From contig NZ_JAUSRB010000002.1 in NCBI RefSeq assembly GCF_030811595.1, positions 2,418,001 through 2,482,000 of the forward strand: DNA of 64,000 bases, given 5' to 3'. The position numbers were made by a program, and so were the translations under genes. Source of the stretch: Streptosporangium brasiliense (lineage in GTDB: Bacteria > Actinomycetota > Actinomycetes > Streptosporangiales > Streptosporangiaceae). How positions within the stretch are numbered: the stretch's first letter is position 1; the number at the start of each line of letters is the position of its first letter. The notes below the pieces were generated by a model. The model made no database searches. It worked only from the letters and a program-made list of their open reading frames with translations, and was not told the DNA's origin. This document shows positions 52,502 through 61,108 of this stretch, piece after piece.

Positions 52502-53122
52502 TCAGTCGGAGCGCACCTGCAGGCCGAGCGCGGTGGCGATCGTGACGGCCTGCCGGATGTCGATCACCGCGTCCTTCAGCTTGACGACGGACGGGTCCAG
52601 GGATGACAGGTCGCTGCCCCGCAGGTCGCTCCGGGAGAGGTCGGCGCTGTGCAGCCAGGCGCCGGACAGGTCGACGCCCCGGAGCGTGACCCCCTCGCCG
52701 CGCGCGCCCGTGAGGTCGGCCTCGCGCATCCGCACGTCGTTGAACGAGGCGCTGCGCAGTCCGGCTCCGGGCAGCCCGACGAACGACCAGTCACCGCCTT
52801 CGACCTTGAGAAGGTCGAAGGTGCAGCCGTCGAACAGGCTGCCGACGAACTTGCAGCCGGTGAAGGTGGCGTCGAAGAACGTGCACCGTTTGAAGGTGCA
52901 GTTCGTGAACGCGGTGTCGGAGTGCGCGGAGGCGTTGAACCGGACCCCTGTGAAGGTGCACTCGTGGAAGACCGCGCCGTGGCTCGACGTCTCGGTCATG
53001 TCCACGTCGAGGAAGGCGACCCGGTCGTGGCGCCGGCCCGACAGGTCCTCGCTGTCCCAGTCCTGCGACCGGATGGTGGTCCGGGTCTCGGGTGCGGGCA
53101 CGCCGTACTTGCGCTCAGCCAT
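52502..53122 (-). CDS. Pentapeptide-repeat protein
   Basis: A 206-residue protein. From about residue 40 to 185 it shows the five-residue periodicity of the right-handed quadrilateral helix: early turns are Cys/Phe-centred (FHECTFTGVRF, FTNCTFKRCTF, FDGCTF) and later turns Leu-centred (ADLTGA, VDLSGA, ADLSRSDLRGSDL). Some relatives protect gyrase from quinolones or toxins, but most have no known role. The ATG at 53122 is used; an upstream GTG at 53161 would add 13 residues. Confidence 0.85.
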   Translation of the reverse strand: MAERKYGVPAPETRTTIRSQDWDSEDLSGRRHDRVAFLDVDMTETSSHGAVFHECTFTGVRFNASAHSDTAFTNCTFKRCTFFDATFTGCKFVGSLFDGCTFDLLKVEGGDWSFVGLPGAGLRSASFNDVRMREADLTGARGEGVTLRGVDLSGAWLHSADLSRSDLRGSDLSSLDPSVVKLKDAVIDIRQAVTIATALGLQVRSD

Positions 53123-53350
53123 CACTCGTCGTGCCTTCCGTGCCGGGGCGGAGGAGGTCACCGGCTCCGGGCCCCTGCGGAGCCGTCGAGGGGGAGGACC
53201 GGCCCTGTAACGGTAGTGCCCCCGGGTGACAGCGGCGCCCAGGGCCCGGCGGCCAACCCTGCGTCATCACCGAGTGTGTTCGCTGGACTACGGAGTGAAA
53301 AAAGGAGAGAGTGCAGGTCGTAGCGCCATGAAGGTTCCGTGGGGGAAGAA

Positions 53351-53947
53351 ATGGCTATAAGGAGAGCTCGGTCCGCCACCCTCCCGGTGGCGGTGATGCT
53401 GGCGGTGACGCTGATCGGCGGCTGTGGCGGTGTCCGGCCGGCCGACCCGGCCCCCCAGGGCGCGGGGGCCGCGCCCCCGGCGGCCGCGAGCACCCCGCCG
53501 CCGGCGGGCGCCCAGGGGAGCCTCGACGAGGAGTGTCCGACCACGGGCAACACCAGGCGGTTCGCCAAGACGCGCTTCGCGCTGCACGCCGGCCTCGCGC
53601 TGGGGGCGTTCTACCGTTACATCTACCGGCCGCTGCGGAGCGGGGGCTTCAAGGCCGGGGCGGAGAAGCGCAAGCGCACTTTCGTGAAGGCGGCCGTGGC
53701 CGGCCTGTTCGCCATCCACGAGCTGAAGGTCGCCAAGAAGTTCGCCATGGCCAGCCCGACGCTGTGCAAGGGCGTCCAGGCGGTCAGCGACAGCTTCACC
53801 AGCCTCACCGACAAGCTGAAGAGCGGCACCGCCACGGAGGCCGACCTCGATGTCAGCAAGAACGCCTTCGACAGCCTGAAGCAGGACGCCCTGAAGAACG
53901 GCTACGACTTCAAGGAGAAGAACGTCGTCGTCCCCGGAGCCGGCTGA
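53351..53947 (+). CDS. Hypothetical secreted lipoprotein
   Basis: About 198 residues. The N-terminus has Arg residues, a hydrophobic stretch and a lipobox ending IGGC, then a Pro/Ala-rich linker of 25 residues and a helical basic domain of about 120 residues with two Cys. No family is recognised. The ATG at 53351 follows GGGGGAAG closely; a GTG at 53339 preceded by GAAGG is equally possible. Its final 46 bases overlap the convergent TetR gene. Confidence 0.65.
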   Translation: MAIRRARSATLPVAVMLAVTLIGGCGGVRPADPAPQGAGAAPPAAASTPPPAGAQGSLDEECPTTGNTRRFAKTRFALHAGLALGAFYRYIYRPLRSGGFKAGAEKRKRTFVKAAVAGLFAIHELKVAKKFAMASPTLCKGVQAVSDSFTSLTDKLKSGTATEADLDVSKNAFDSLKQDALKNGYDFKEKNVVVPGAG

Positions 53948-54564
53948 GCGGGTCCGGCCGCCGGGTCCCCGGTGCCCGTGGCCGGCCCGAGGCCGGCCAC
54001 GATGGCGCGCAGGCCCTGCAGCACCTCGGGTCCGGAGGGTGACTGCCCGGGGTCGGTCAGCCACTGCAGCATCACGCCGGAGAACAGCGCCAGCTGCACC
54101 GAGCCGACGGTGCGCGTCGTGGGGTCGGGGAGCTCCTCCTCCGGGGTGCCCAGCAGCGTCGCCGCCAGCCCCCGGCGCCCCTCCTTCTGGGCGCCGGCCA
54201 GATACTGCCGCAGGTCGGGGGAGTGCTCGGCCTGCAGAAGCGCCTCGACGGTGGCGAGCCAGAGCTTGCGGTGCTCGCCGAACGACTCGATGATCCGCGT
54301 CCACATGGCCTCGTACTGCTCGGCGGGAGTGGAGGCGGGGTCGCCGTAGGCGGCCAGCGTGCGCCCGGTCTCGGCGCCCCACTCGTCGATCGCCTGGATG
54401 AGCGCCGCGTTCAGCAGCGCCTCTCGGGAGCCGAAGTGGTAGCCGATGGCGGCCATGCTGACCCCTCCGGAGGCGGCGGAGATGTCACGGACGGTCGTCC
54501 GCGCCCACCCCTTCTCCTCCAGGCAGCGCCTGGCGCCGGCGAGCAGATCCTCACGATTTCCCAT
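53902..54564 (-). CDS. TetR-family regulator
   Basis: A 220-residue protein with an N-terminal TetR HTH (TVRDISAASGGVSMAAIGYHFGSREALLNAAL) and a helical ligand-binding domain. It is divergent from an alpha/beta hydrolase gene it very likely represses; a 12-base palindrome lies 45 bases upstream of its own start. The C-terminal 25 residues are Pro/Gly-rich and lie in the overlap with the lipoprotein gene. Confidence 0.9.
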   Translation of the reverse strand: MGNREDLLAGARRCLEEKGWARTTVRDISAASGGVSMAAIGYHFGSREALLNAALIQAIDEWGAETGRTLAAYGDPASTPAEQYEAMWTRIIESFGEHRKLWLATVEALLQAEHSPDLRQYLAGAQKEGRRGLAATLLGTPEEELPDPTTRTVGSVQLALFSGVMLQWLTDPGQSPSGPEVLQGLRAIVAGLGPATGTGDPAAGPAQPAPGTTTFFSLKS

Positions 54565-54608
54565 ACCCGGGATGCTACTTGCCCTGGCAGGCGCGCCGCC
54601 TGATTTTC

Positions 54609-54620
54609 AGACAAATGTCT
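54609..54620. promoter_or_regulatory. Palindrome in the TetR/hydrolase divergent promoter
   Basis: AGACA and TGTCT form perfect arms around AA, in an AT-rich patch between the divergent starts (54565-54718). It is a reasonable operator for the TetR protein. A TTGCGCAA palindrome at about 54645-54652 is a second candidate. Confidence 0.45.
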
Positions 54621-54718
54621 TGTGCGATCGAATTGGGCATATGCATTGCGCAAGCGCCCAAATCCTCTGTACTGTTCGGGTCAGGCAAGAGACACCGAAC
54701 GACACTGAGGAGACAGAC

Positions 54719-55537
54719 ATGAGCCGCGGCGACACCCTCCAGACGACCACCCCCATCCGGGCCGAGCTGGACCTCGACGGCCGCCGCCTGTCCTACGTCG
54801 ACTTCGGCGGGGCCGGCCGCCCCCTCGTCGCCCTGCACGGCCACATGTCCGAAGGGGCGAGCTTCGCCGCCCTGGCCGCCGCGCTGGCCCCCGAGTGGCG
54901 GGTCATCGCCCCCGACCAGCGCGGCCACGGCGAGTCCGACCGGGCGGCCGACTACTCCCGGGAGGGCTACGTCGCCGACGTCGTCGCCCTGCTCGACCAC
55001 CTCGGCCTCGACCGGGCCGTGGTCCTGGGCCACTCGCTCGGCGCCATCAACGCCTACCAGCTCGCCGCCCGCCACCCCGAGCGGGTCAGTGCCCTCGTCA
55101 ACGCGGAAGGGGCGGCCTCACTCGGGCTCGACGGCACCAACCCGCTGGCCTTCGTGCTCGCCCTGCCCTACCAGGCCCCCACCCGCGAGGCGCTGATCGA
55201 AGGTCTCGGCCAGGCCGCCGCCTTCTTCGGCGACGCCCTGCGGGAGAGCCCCGACGGCACCTGGCGCCTGCCCTTCCACCCCCAGGACATCGTCGACTCC
55301 GAGGACCTCGTCCACGGTGACCACTGGAACGACTGGCTGGCGAGCATCTGCCCGGCCCTCCTGGTGCGCGGCGTCAAGGGGGTCATCCCCGCCGAGCAGG
55401 CCCACGCCATGATCGAACGCCGCCCCGGCACCCGCCTCGTCGAGCTGGAGACCGACCACTTCGTCCACACCGGCGACCCCGACGGCTTCACCCGGGCCGT
55501 CGGCGGGTTCCTCCGGTCCCTGGACCCTGCCGCGTGA
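54719..55537 (+). CDS. Alpha/beta hydrolase
   Basis: 272 residues, cytoplasmic. Motifs are the oxyanion LVALHGHMSEG, the nucleophile Ser in VVLGHSLGAIN, an acid position in the PALLVRGVKG region and the His in TDHFVHTGDP. This is a typical esterase, epoxide hydrolase or lactonase-type fold; substrate unknown. The ATG at 54719 follows GAGGAG. It is divergently paired with the TetR gene, which suggests inducible expression by its substrate. Confidence 0.88.
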   Translation: MSRGDTLQTTTPIRAELDLDGRRLSYVDFGGAGRPLVALHGHMSEGASFAALAAALAPEWRVIAPDQRGHGESDRAADYSREGYVADVVALLDHLGLDRAVVLGHSLGAINAYQLAARHPERVSALVNAEGAASLGLDGTNPLAFVLALPYQAPTREALIEGLGQAAAFFGDALRESPDGTWRLPFHPQDIVDSEDLVHGDHWNDWLASICPALLVRGVKGVIPAEQAHAMIERRPGTRLVELETDHFVHTGDPDGFTRAVGGFLRSLDPAA

Positions 55538-55559
55538 CCCGCGGCGCGCCGGCCGGTCA

Positions 55560-55600
55560 GACGTGGCGGCGCCACCCCTCCAAGCTCGCGCCGCCACGTC
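55560..55600. terminator. Perfect 13-bp hairpin after the hydrolase gene
   Basis: GACGTGGCGGCGC (55560-55572) pairs perfectly with GCGCCGCCACGTC (55588-55600) around a 15-base loop. It begins 22 bases past the hydrolase stop. It is near-identical in stem to the hairpin at 60948-60985. From 55601 to 55863 no gene is seen. Confidence 0.7.
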
Positions 55601-55863
55601 CGTTCACCGGGCCGGTCCGGAACGAGCCGTCCGGACCACCCGAGCCTCACCCGCCGGCAACAGGCGGGGTCTCACATGCTTCGGAGCCGTCGTCGCCGCG
55701 GATTGCCCGCCGTACGGACCTCCGTCCACGGCTGGAGCCGGCCGTCGACCTGGGCAGCCGGCTCGGCGAGGACAGGACGCCGGTGAGGGTCGTTCACGGT
55801 CCGGCGGGCCCGATGACCGTCAAGATCGGCGAGCTGGTCCCGCCCCGGCGAGGAGGGCGGCGT

Positions 55864-56670
55864 TCAGGGCTTGCGGCCCACGCCGGCGTAGCCGATCGAG
55901 GTGTCCTGGTCGCCGATCAGCGGTGGGTGATCGGCGGGGCGCCAGTCCTTGGGGAACACCAGGCCCGGTTCGACCAGCTCGTAGCCGTCGAACAGGCGGG
56001 TGATCTCCGCGTGCGTGCGCAGGTTCAGCGCCGCGGTGGCCTGGTTGTAGATCTCCAGGGCCTCCGGAGTGGTGTCCGGCTTGGCGTCGATCGCATGGCT
56101 GACAACGAGGTAGCTGCCCGGCGCGCTCGCCCCGTGCAGCCGCCGGATGATCTCGTGGGCGCCCGCGCCCTCGGCGCTCTCGTCCGGGATGAAGTGCAGC
56201 AGGGCCAGCATCAGGAACGCCACCGGCCGGTCGAAGTCGACGTGCCCGCCCAGCTCGGCCAGCAGCTTCTCCGGATCGCGCACGTCGGCCTGCAGGATGG
56301 TGACGTCGTCGCCGCCCGCCAGGAGCGCCCGGCCGTGCGCGCACACGACGGGGTCGTAGTCCACGTAGGTCACGTGGGTGCCGGGCGCGACCGCGTGCGC
56401 GATCTCGTGGGTGTTGCCCTGCGTGGGCAGCCCGGAGCCCAGGTCCACGATCTGCCGGACGCCTGATCCGACCAGATGGCGTACGGCACGCGAGAGGAAC
56501 GCGCGGTTCTCCCTCGCGGAGTCGCGGGTCGCGGGGAAGAGCTTCAGGATCTGTTCGGCCGCGGCCCGGTCGGCGGCGAAATTGTCCTTGCCGCCCAGGT
56601 AGTAGTCGTACATCCGGGCGACATTGGGCACGTTCGGGTCGACCCCGTCCGGCGTAGCCTGATCATCCAC
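55864..56670 (-). CDS. SAM-dependent methyltransferase, DUF574 type
   Basis: A 268-residue protein with the family opening NVARMYDYYLGGKDNFAADR, the SAM-binding loop VDLGSGLPTQGNTHE, TYVDYDPVVCAHGRALL for the ribose-binding Asp, and FLMLALLHFIPD. This family is greatly expanded in streptomycetes and relatives, usually without known substrate. The GTG at 56670 starts the only complete frame. Upstream (56671-56905) lies a 29-bp tandem array. Confidence 0.9.
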   Translation of the reverse strand: MDDQATPDGVDPNVPNVARMYDYYLGGKDNFAADRAAAEQILKLFPATRDSARENRAFLSRAVRHLVGSGVRQIVDLGSGLPTQGNTHEIAHAVAPGTHVTYVDYDPVVCAHGRALLAGGDDVTILQADVRDPEKLLAELGGHVDFDRPVAFLMLALLHFIPDESAEGAGAHEIIRRLHGASAPGSYLVVSHAIDAKPDTTPEALEIYNQATAALNLRTHAEITRLFDGYELVEPGLVFPKDWRPADHPPLIGDQDTSIGYAGVGRKP

Positions 56671-56755
56671 GCTGTCTTCCGATCTGTCGCCGTCCTGCTG
56701 GAATCGATCTTAGAGAAACTTCCGCCGGTTCGTGCGGATCTTGCAGGACCGGTAG

Positions 56756-56900
56756 TGATCCGTACGGATTCCGCCGATGTCGGGCGACTGGTATGGGTTT
56801 CGCCGGTACGGGGCGCCTGGTGTGGACTCCGTCGGTACCGGGTGATTGGTGTGGATTTCGTCGGTACGGGGCGCCTGGTGCGGGTTCCGCCGGGCCGGGA
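56756..56900. repeat. Five-copy 29-bp tandem repeat
   Basis: Units start at 56756, 56785, 56814, 56843 and 56872 with no spacers; the first is the most divergent. Shared core is CTGGTGTGG (or close), then TCGTCGGTACGGGG. The array fills the space between the methyltransferase start and the kinase stop, and translates in no frame as a known protein. Confidence 0.8.
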
Positions 56901-56905
56901 GCGGC

Positions 56906-58693
56906 TCATGCCGGCAGACCCGGGTCGACCGGCAGCCGCAGCGTGAAGACGGCGCCCTCGCCCGGGACGCTGGAGACGCTCACGGTCCCGTGGTGGGCCT
57001 CGGCCAGGTTGCGGACGATGGCCAGGCCGAGCCCGCTGCCGCCGGTCCGCCGGTTCCGTGACTTCTCCTCCCGCCAGAACCGGTCGAAGACGTGGGGGAG
57101 GTGTTCGGCGGCGATGCCGACGCCGGTGTCGGCCACCTCGATCAGGACGTGCCCGTCCGCGAGACGGCCCCGTAGCGTGATCCGCCCGCCCGGCGGCGTG
57201 TAGTGCACGGCGTTGCTCACCAGGTTCCCCACGGCCTGGCGCAGCCGTACCGGATCGGCGAGGAGTTCGGGGGCGCCGGTGGTCTCGGCCGTCAGGGCGA
57301 GGCCGGCCGCGTCGGCGCGGCCGCGGTGCGCCGTGGCGATCTGGTCGAGCAGGTCGGCCACGTTCACCGGCTCGGGGTGCAGCCGCAGCCTGCCCGCGTC
57401 CGCGAGAGCCAGCTCCTGCAGGTCGTCGACGATGTGCTGGAGCTGCATGATCTCCTCCACCAGTGAGTCGATCAGCGCGGGGTCCAGCTCCGCGACGCCG
57501 TCCTGGGCGGCCTCCATCCAGCCGCGCAGGTTGCTCAGCGGAGTGCGGAGCTCATGGGAGACGTCGCTGACCATGGCCTTGCGCTGCGCCTCCATCCGCT
57601 CCAGATGCTCCGACATCCTGTTGAACGCCTCCGACAGCTCGCCCACCTCGCCGGTGGCCGTCACCGCGACACGGGCGGAGCTGTCACCCCGCTGCATCCG
57701 CTGGGCCGCCTCGGTGAGCGCCCGCACCGGCCTGGTCAGCCGGGTGGAGATCACGAAGCTCACCGTGATCGCGAGCAGCAGGACGAGCAGCGCGGTGCCC
57801 GCGATGCGCGCCACCCCGGCCGAGGTCAGCTCGGTGGAGGGCTGCTGCGCCGAGGAGCCGAGGTAGAGCAGGGCCGCGGGCGCGACGTACGCCCTGAGCT
57901 GCTCGCGCCGGGCGCCCGCCAGGCAGGCGGAGACGGGCTGCTGGTCGAGGACGCGCGGGCTGGGGGCGGGGGCGGGGGCGACGGGCTTGAACGTCCAGGA
58001 CAGGTCGAGGGCGAGGGTCACCTCGGACTTGTTCTGCCTCGACAGACACCGGTTGAGCAGGTGGTTGAGCTGGCGCAGCGCCTTGCGTTCGGTCGCGGTG
58101 GGACTCTCCAGCGTCCTCAGGGCGCACGCGGAGACCACATAGGTGCTCTTGCTGGGGATCTCGACGGAGGGACGCCCGGACGGGGAGAGGACGACGTCGG
58201 CCTCCTGCCCGTTGCGGCGCGCGCAGGCCGCCCCCGCGTTGGCGGCCTTCCTCAGCCGGGACCGCTCCGCGGCGGCGAGCTTGAACGGCCCGACCGCCCG
58301 AGGGTCGATGCGGTCCTTGGCCGCTCCCGGCACCAGAGTCACGTCCACCCGCAGCGGATCGACGACCACCGAGGGCTTGGCGGGCAGGAGAGTGTCGCTG
58401 GAGTCGGCGATCGGTTCGCCGCTCTCGGTGGTGAGCGCGATGCGGCGCCCTGTCTTCCGGGCCAGGTCACGCACCGTCTGACCGACGCCGTCCCAGCTCG
58501 CGTGCGTCGCGCCGTAGCCGAGCAGGGTGTCGTTGATGCGCGTGTCGGTGACCAGGGTCTGGTCCTGCTCCTCACGGATGGCGCCCGAGGTGCTCTGGCT
58601 GGTCAGCCAGGCGGTCGCCGAAATCGAGCAGACGGCCACCAGGACGGAGCTCGCCAGCAGCCGCGTGAGCAGGCCGTGCCGCCGGACCCTCAT
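56906..58693 (-). CDS. EnvZ/BaeS-type sensor histidine kinase
   Basis: A 595-residue protein. A membrane helix lies near 12-32, an extracytoplasmic sensor of about 250 residues with several Cys follows, and a second helix sits near 295-315. HAMP (TRPVRALTEAAQRMQRGD), HisKA (MVSDVSHELRTPLSNLRGW) and HATPase with N-box (NLVSNAVHYTP), G1 (VADTGVGI) and G2 (GGSGLGLAIVRNL) complete it. It is transcribed after its response regulator with a four-base overlap. The sensor domain is not recognised. Confidence 0.92.
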   Translation of the reverse strand: MRVRRHGLLTRLLASSVLVAVCSISATAWLTSQSTSGAIREEQDQTLVTDTRINDTLLGYGATHASWDGVGQTVRDLARKTGRRIALTTESGEPIADSSDTLLPAKPSVVVDPLRVDVTLVPGAAKDRIDPRAVGPFKLAAAERSRLRKAANAGAACARRNGQEADVVLSPSGRPSVEIPSKSTYVVSACALRTLESPTATERKALRQLNHLLNRCLSRQNKSEVTLALDLSWTFKPVAPAPAPSPRVLDQQPVSACLAGARREQLRAYVAPAALLYLGSSAQQPSTELTSAGVARIAGTALLVLLLAITVSFVISTRLTRPVRALTEAAQRMQRGDSSARVAVTATGEVGELSEAFNRMSEHLERMEAQRKAMVSDVSHELRTPLSNLRGWMEAAQDGVAELDPALIDSLVEEIMQLQHIVDDLQELALADAGRLRLHPEPVNVADLLDQIATAHRGRADAAGLALTAETTGAPELLADPVRLRQAVGNLVSNAVHYTPPGGRITLRGRLADGHVLIEVADTGVGIAAEHLPHVFDRFWREEKSRNRRTGGSGLGLAIVRNLAEAHHGTVSVSSVPGEGAVFTLRLPVDPGLPA

Positions 58694-59388
58694 CCCGAGC
58701 CGTCGGTCAGCTTGTAGCCGACCCCGTAGACGGTCAGGATCCGGGTCGGCCTGCGCGGGTCGGACTCGATCTTCTTGCGCAGGTTCAGCATGTGCACGTC
58801 GATCGTGCGCCTGGTGATGAAGCGGTCGAACCCGTGGACCTCCTCCAGGAGCTGCGCGCGGGTGAAGACCCGCTCCGGCTGGGCGGCGAGCGTCTCCAGG
58901 ATCCGGAACTCGGCGGGCGTGCAGTCCACCGGGCTGCCGGCGACGCTGACCAGGTGGCGTGCGGGGTCGACCAGGAGATCGCCGACCTTCAGCGTCTCCT
59001 CGGGGTCCACGGTGTCCCGGGAACGCCGCGCCCGCCGCAGGAGCGTGCGGACCCTGGCCATCAGCTCCCGCGGGCTGTAGGGCTTGGTGACGTAGTCGTC
59101 GGCCCCCAGGTCAAGGCCGATCAGCAGGTCGTCCTCTGTGGTGCGGGCGGTCAGCATGAGCACGGGGACGTCCGACTCCGCGCGGATGACACGGCAGACG
59201 TCGAGGCCGTCGGCCTTCGGCATCATCACGTCGAGCACCACGAGGTCGGGCTCGCGCCCGCGGGCCTCGTCGATCGCGGCCCGCCCGTCATGCACGACGA
59301 GCACCGAGTGGCCCTCCCGCTCCAGATAGCGGCGGACCAGCTCGGCCTGCTTCACGTCGTCCTCTGCAACCAGCACATATGCGCACAT
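58690..59388 (-). CDS. OmpR/PhoB-family response regulator
   Basis: A 232-residue protein with a receiver (LVAEDD, phospho-Asp in LVVLDVMMPKADG, Thr in LMLTART, Lys in VTKPYSP) and a winged-helix effector (LTPAEF-like CTPAEFRILETLAAQPERVFTR). The ATG at 59388 is chosen; an upstream TTG would add 15 unconserved residues. It is divergent from the L,D-transpeptidase gene by about 80 bases, so cell-wall control is a reasonable guess. Confidence 0.92.
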   Translation of the reverse strand: MCAYVLVAEDDVKQAELVRRYLEREGHSVLVVHDGRAAIDEARGREPDLVVLDVMMPKADGLDVCRVIRAESDVPVLMLTARTTEDDLLIGLDLGADDYVTKPYSPRELMARVRTLLRRARRSRDTVDPEETLKVGDLLVDPARHLVSVAGSPVDCTPAEFRILETLAAQPERVFTRAQLLEEVHGFDRFITRRTIDVHMLNLRKKIESDPRRPTRILTVYGVGYKLTDGSG

Positions 59389-59469
59389 CGGGACGAGGTT
59401 ATGTGACCAAGACAGGTCGTTGACAGCGAGCAAACAGGACCTTCACATTCCTCCGCCAGTCTGCGTCAC

Positions 59470-60324
59470 GTGAAGTTCAACGGCTGTCTCGCCGCGGCGG
59501 CACTCGCCGCCGTGGCCACGCTGACCGGGTGCGCGGCCTCCGAGGCCCGTCCGGTCCCTCCGCAGGCACTCACCGCCACCGGTCAGGCCGGGACCGGGGC
59601 TGCCGCCGCCACTGATCAGGCTGGGACCGGGGCTGTCGCGACCGGTCAGGCCGGGACCGGGGACGGCACCGCCACTGATCAGGCCGGGACCGGGGCTGTC
59701 GCCGTCGATCACGCCGAGACCGGGGCCGGCGTGGAGGTGGCGACCGTGCGGGGACCACGCATCGCGGTGTACAAGCGCAAAGGGGCGAGCCTGCCCTGGC
59801 GTGAGCTCGCGAGCCCCAACGACTACGGCGCCGAGCGGGTCTTCCTCGTGGAGCGCCGCGACGGCCGGTGGCTGCGGGTGCTGCTGCCGGTCAGGCCCAA
59901 CGGCAGCACGGGCTGGATCAGGGCGGATGACGTCACGCTGGCCAGAACCACGCGCCGGGTGGAGATCGACCCCACGGCGTTCAGGTTCACGGTCTACGAC
60001 GGGGAGCGCGTCCTGCGCCGGGGGAGGGTGGCCACGGGCCAGGCCGGCACGCCCACGCCCCCCGGCCGCTACTTCTTCACCGAGCTGGTGCGCCCGCCGG
60101 ACCCGCGCGGGCCGTACGGCGCCTACGCCTTCGGGCTGAGCGGGTTCTCCCCGACGCTGAAGCGCTTCGCCGGAGGCCCGGGGCAGCTCGCCGTCCACGG
60201 GACCAATGATGCGGCGGCCATCGGCACGCGGGCCAGCCATGGCTGCGTCCGGGTCGGCAACGCCGACATCACCTGGATGGCGAAGAACCTGGCGATCGGC
60301 ACCCCGGTCGTCGTGAAGGGCTGA
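59470..60324 (+). CDS. L,D-transpeptidase lipoprotein (YkuD domain)
   Basis: A 284-residue protein. A signal peptide ends in the lipobox LTGC, then a 55-residue linker of imperfect ATDQAGTGAVATGQAGTG repeats, an SH3-like region (VYKRKG to GWIRADDVT) and the YkuD domain with His239-like HGTND and the catalytic pair His257 and Cys259 in SHGCVR. It makes 3-3 peptidoglycan cross-links or attaches proteins outside the membrane. The GTG at 59470 is the only start before the signal peptide. The linker repeat comes from a DNA minisatellite of about 36-48 bases. Confidence 0.9.
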   Translation: MKFNGCLAAAALAAVATLTGCAASEARPVPPQALTATGQAGTGAAAATDQAGTGAVATGQAGTGDGTATDQAGTGAVAVDHAETGAGVEVATVRGPRIAVYKRKGASLPWRELASPNDYGAERVFLVERRDGRWLRVLLPVRPNGSTGWIRADDVTLARTTRRVEIDPTAFRFTVYDGERVLRRGRVATGQAGTPTPPGRYFFTELVRPPDPRGPYGAYAFGLSGFSPTLKRFAGGPGQLAVHGTNDAAAIGTRASHGCVRVGNADITWMAKNLAIGTPVVVKG

Positions 60325-60337
60325 CGCCCTCCGGACC

Positions 60338-60450
60338 ACATGTCGACCGGTCACGGATCGACATCGACCGGTCATGGATCGACCGACCACATGTCGAACA
60401 CGGAGAACGGCTCCACCGCGGAGAACGGCTCCGCCACGGAGAACAACGGA
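60338..60450. repeat. Short direct repeats between transpeptidase and small secreted-protein genes
   Basis: Two families follow each other. TCGACCGGTCA/C-GGATCGAC recurs two to three times at 60342-60385, and ACGGAGAACGGCTCC recurs three times at 60400-60445. Together they fill the gap and end at the ribosome binding site of the next gene. Confidence 0.65.
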
Positions 60451-60461
60451 AGGTGAGATAC

Positions 60462-60734
60462 ATGCGTCTCAAGCTCGTACTCGGCGGCCTCGCCGCCGCC
60501 CTGGCCCTCGGCGCCGGTCTGGCCGGCACGGCGATGGCCGCCGGGCCCGCCAGACCGGCCGTCAGCGGGCCCTCGGCCGAGCCCGCCAAGCCCACCGCCC
60601 CCCGGCCCGTGGTCACGCCCGCCGAATCCGACACTCCCCGGCCCGCTCCGGCCAGGGGCGAGGCGGATCCGACCACGGCCCCGGCACCGGAGCCCGGCGA
60701 GCCCTCGGTGCGGCAGCCCAGCTACACCGGCTGA
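60462..60734 (+). CDS. Small secreted Pro/Ala-rich protein
   Basis: 90 residues. A signal peptide (MRLKLVLGGLAAALALGAGL, cleavage after AMA) leaves about 60 residues rich in Pro, Ala, Glu and Thr with no Cys, probably an unfolded wall-associated peptide. The ATG at 60462 follows GGAAGG by eight bases. It follows the L,D-transpeptidase gene on the same strand and could be a substrate or partner; it ends at a terminator hairpin. Confidence 0.7.
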   Translation: MRLKLVLGGLAAALALGAGLAGTAMAAGPARPAVSGPSAEPAKPTAPRPVVTPAESDTPRPAPARGEADPTTAPAPEPGEPSVRQPSYTG

Positions 60735-60754
60735 GCACAGGCGGCGGACGGCGA

Positions 60755-60779
60755 GGGCGCCCGTGACCGGCGGGCGCCC
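60755..60779 (+). terminator. GC hairpin after small secreted-protein gene
   Basis: GGGCGCCCG (60755-60763) pairs perfectly with CGGGCGCCC (60771-60779) around TGACCGG, 20 bases after the stop. No U-tract. Confidence 0.65.
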
Positions 60780-60947
60780 GCAGCACTGGGCGGATCATCG
60801 CCGGTCCCGGCCTGGACCGGCCGGCACCCGGTCGCGGATCCCCCACGAGGACGACCAAGTCCGATCCGGCTGTCGCTGTAGGACCGTCCGCCGCAGCGGA
60901 GTAGTCTCCCCGCAGGTCAGGAGGTGTCCTGGCCTCTCCTGCCCAAG

Positions 60948-60985
60948 CGTGGCGGCGCCGTCCCTCCGGACCAGGCGCCGCCACG
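60948..60985. repeat. Perfect 12-bp hairpin of a dispersed family
   Basis: CGTGGCGGCGCC (60948-60959) pairs with GGCGCCGCCACG (60974-60985). The stem matches the hairpin at 55560-55600, and the loop phrase CCGTCCCTCCGG recurs at 39287-39300. The remainder of the interval 60780-61108 contains no gene. Confidence 0.65.
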
Positions 60986-61108
60986 TCCGCTCCACGGGCC
61001 GGCTCCTCCTGACGGAGGAGGGGACGGCGGCGGCCGAAGCGCCGGTGGCACAGCGGGTTCCGCTGTGCGGAGGAGGAAACGGACGGGCCGCATACCTAGG
61101 TTCGAGGT

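Noticed and set aside
56756..56900. CRISPR array
   Set aside because: Units are contiguous and degenerate with no spacers and no cas genes.
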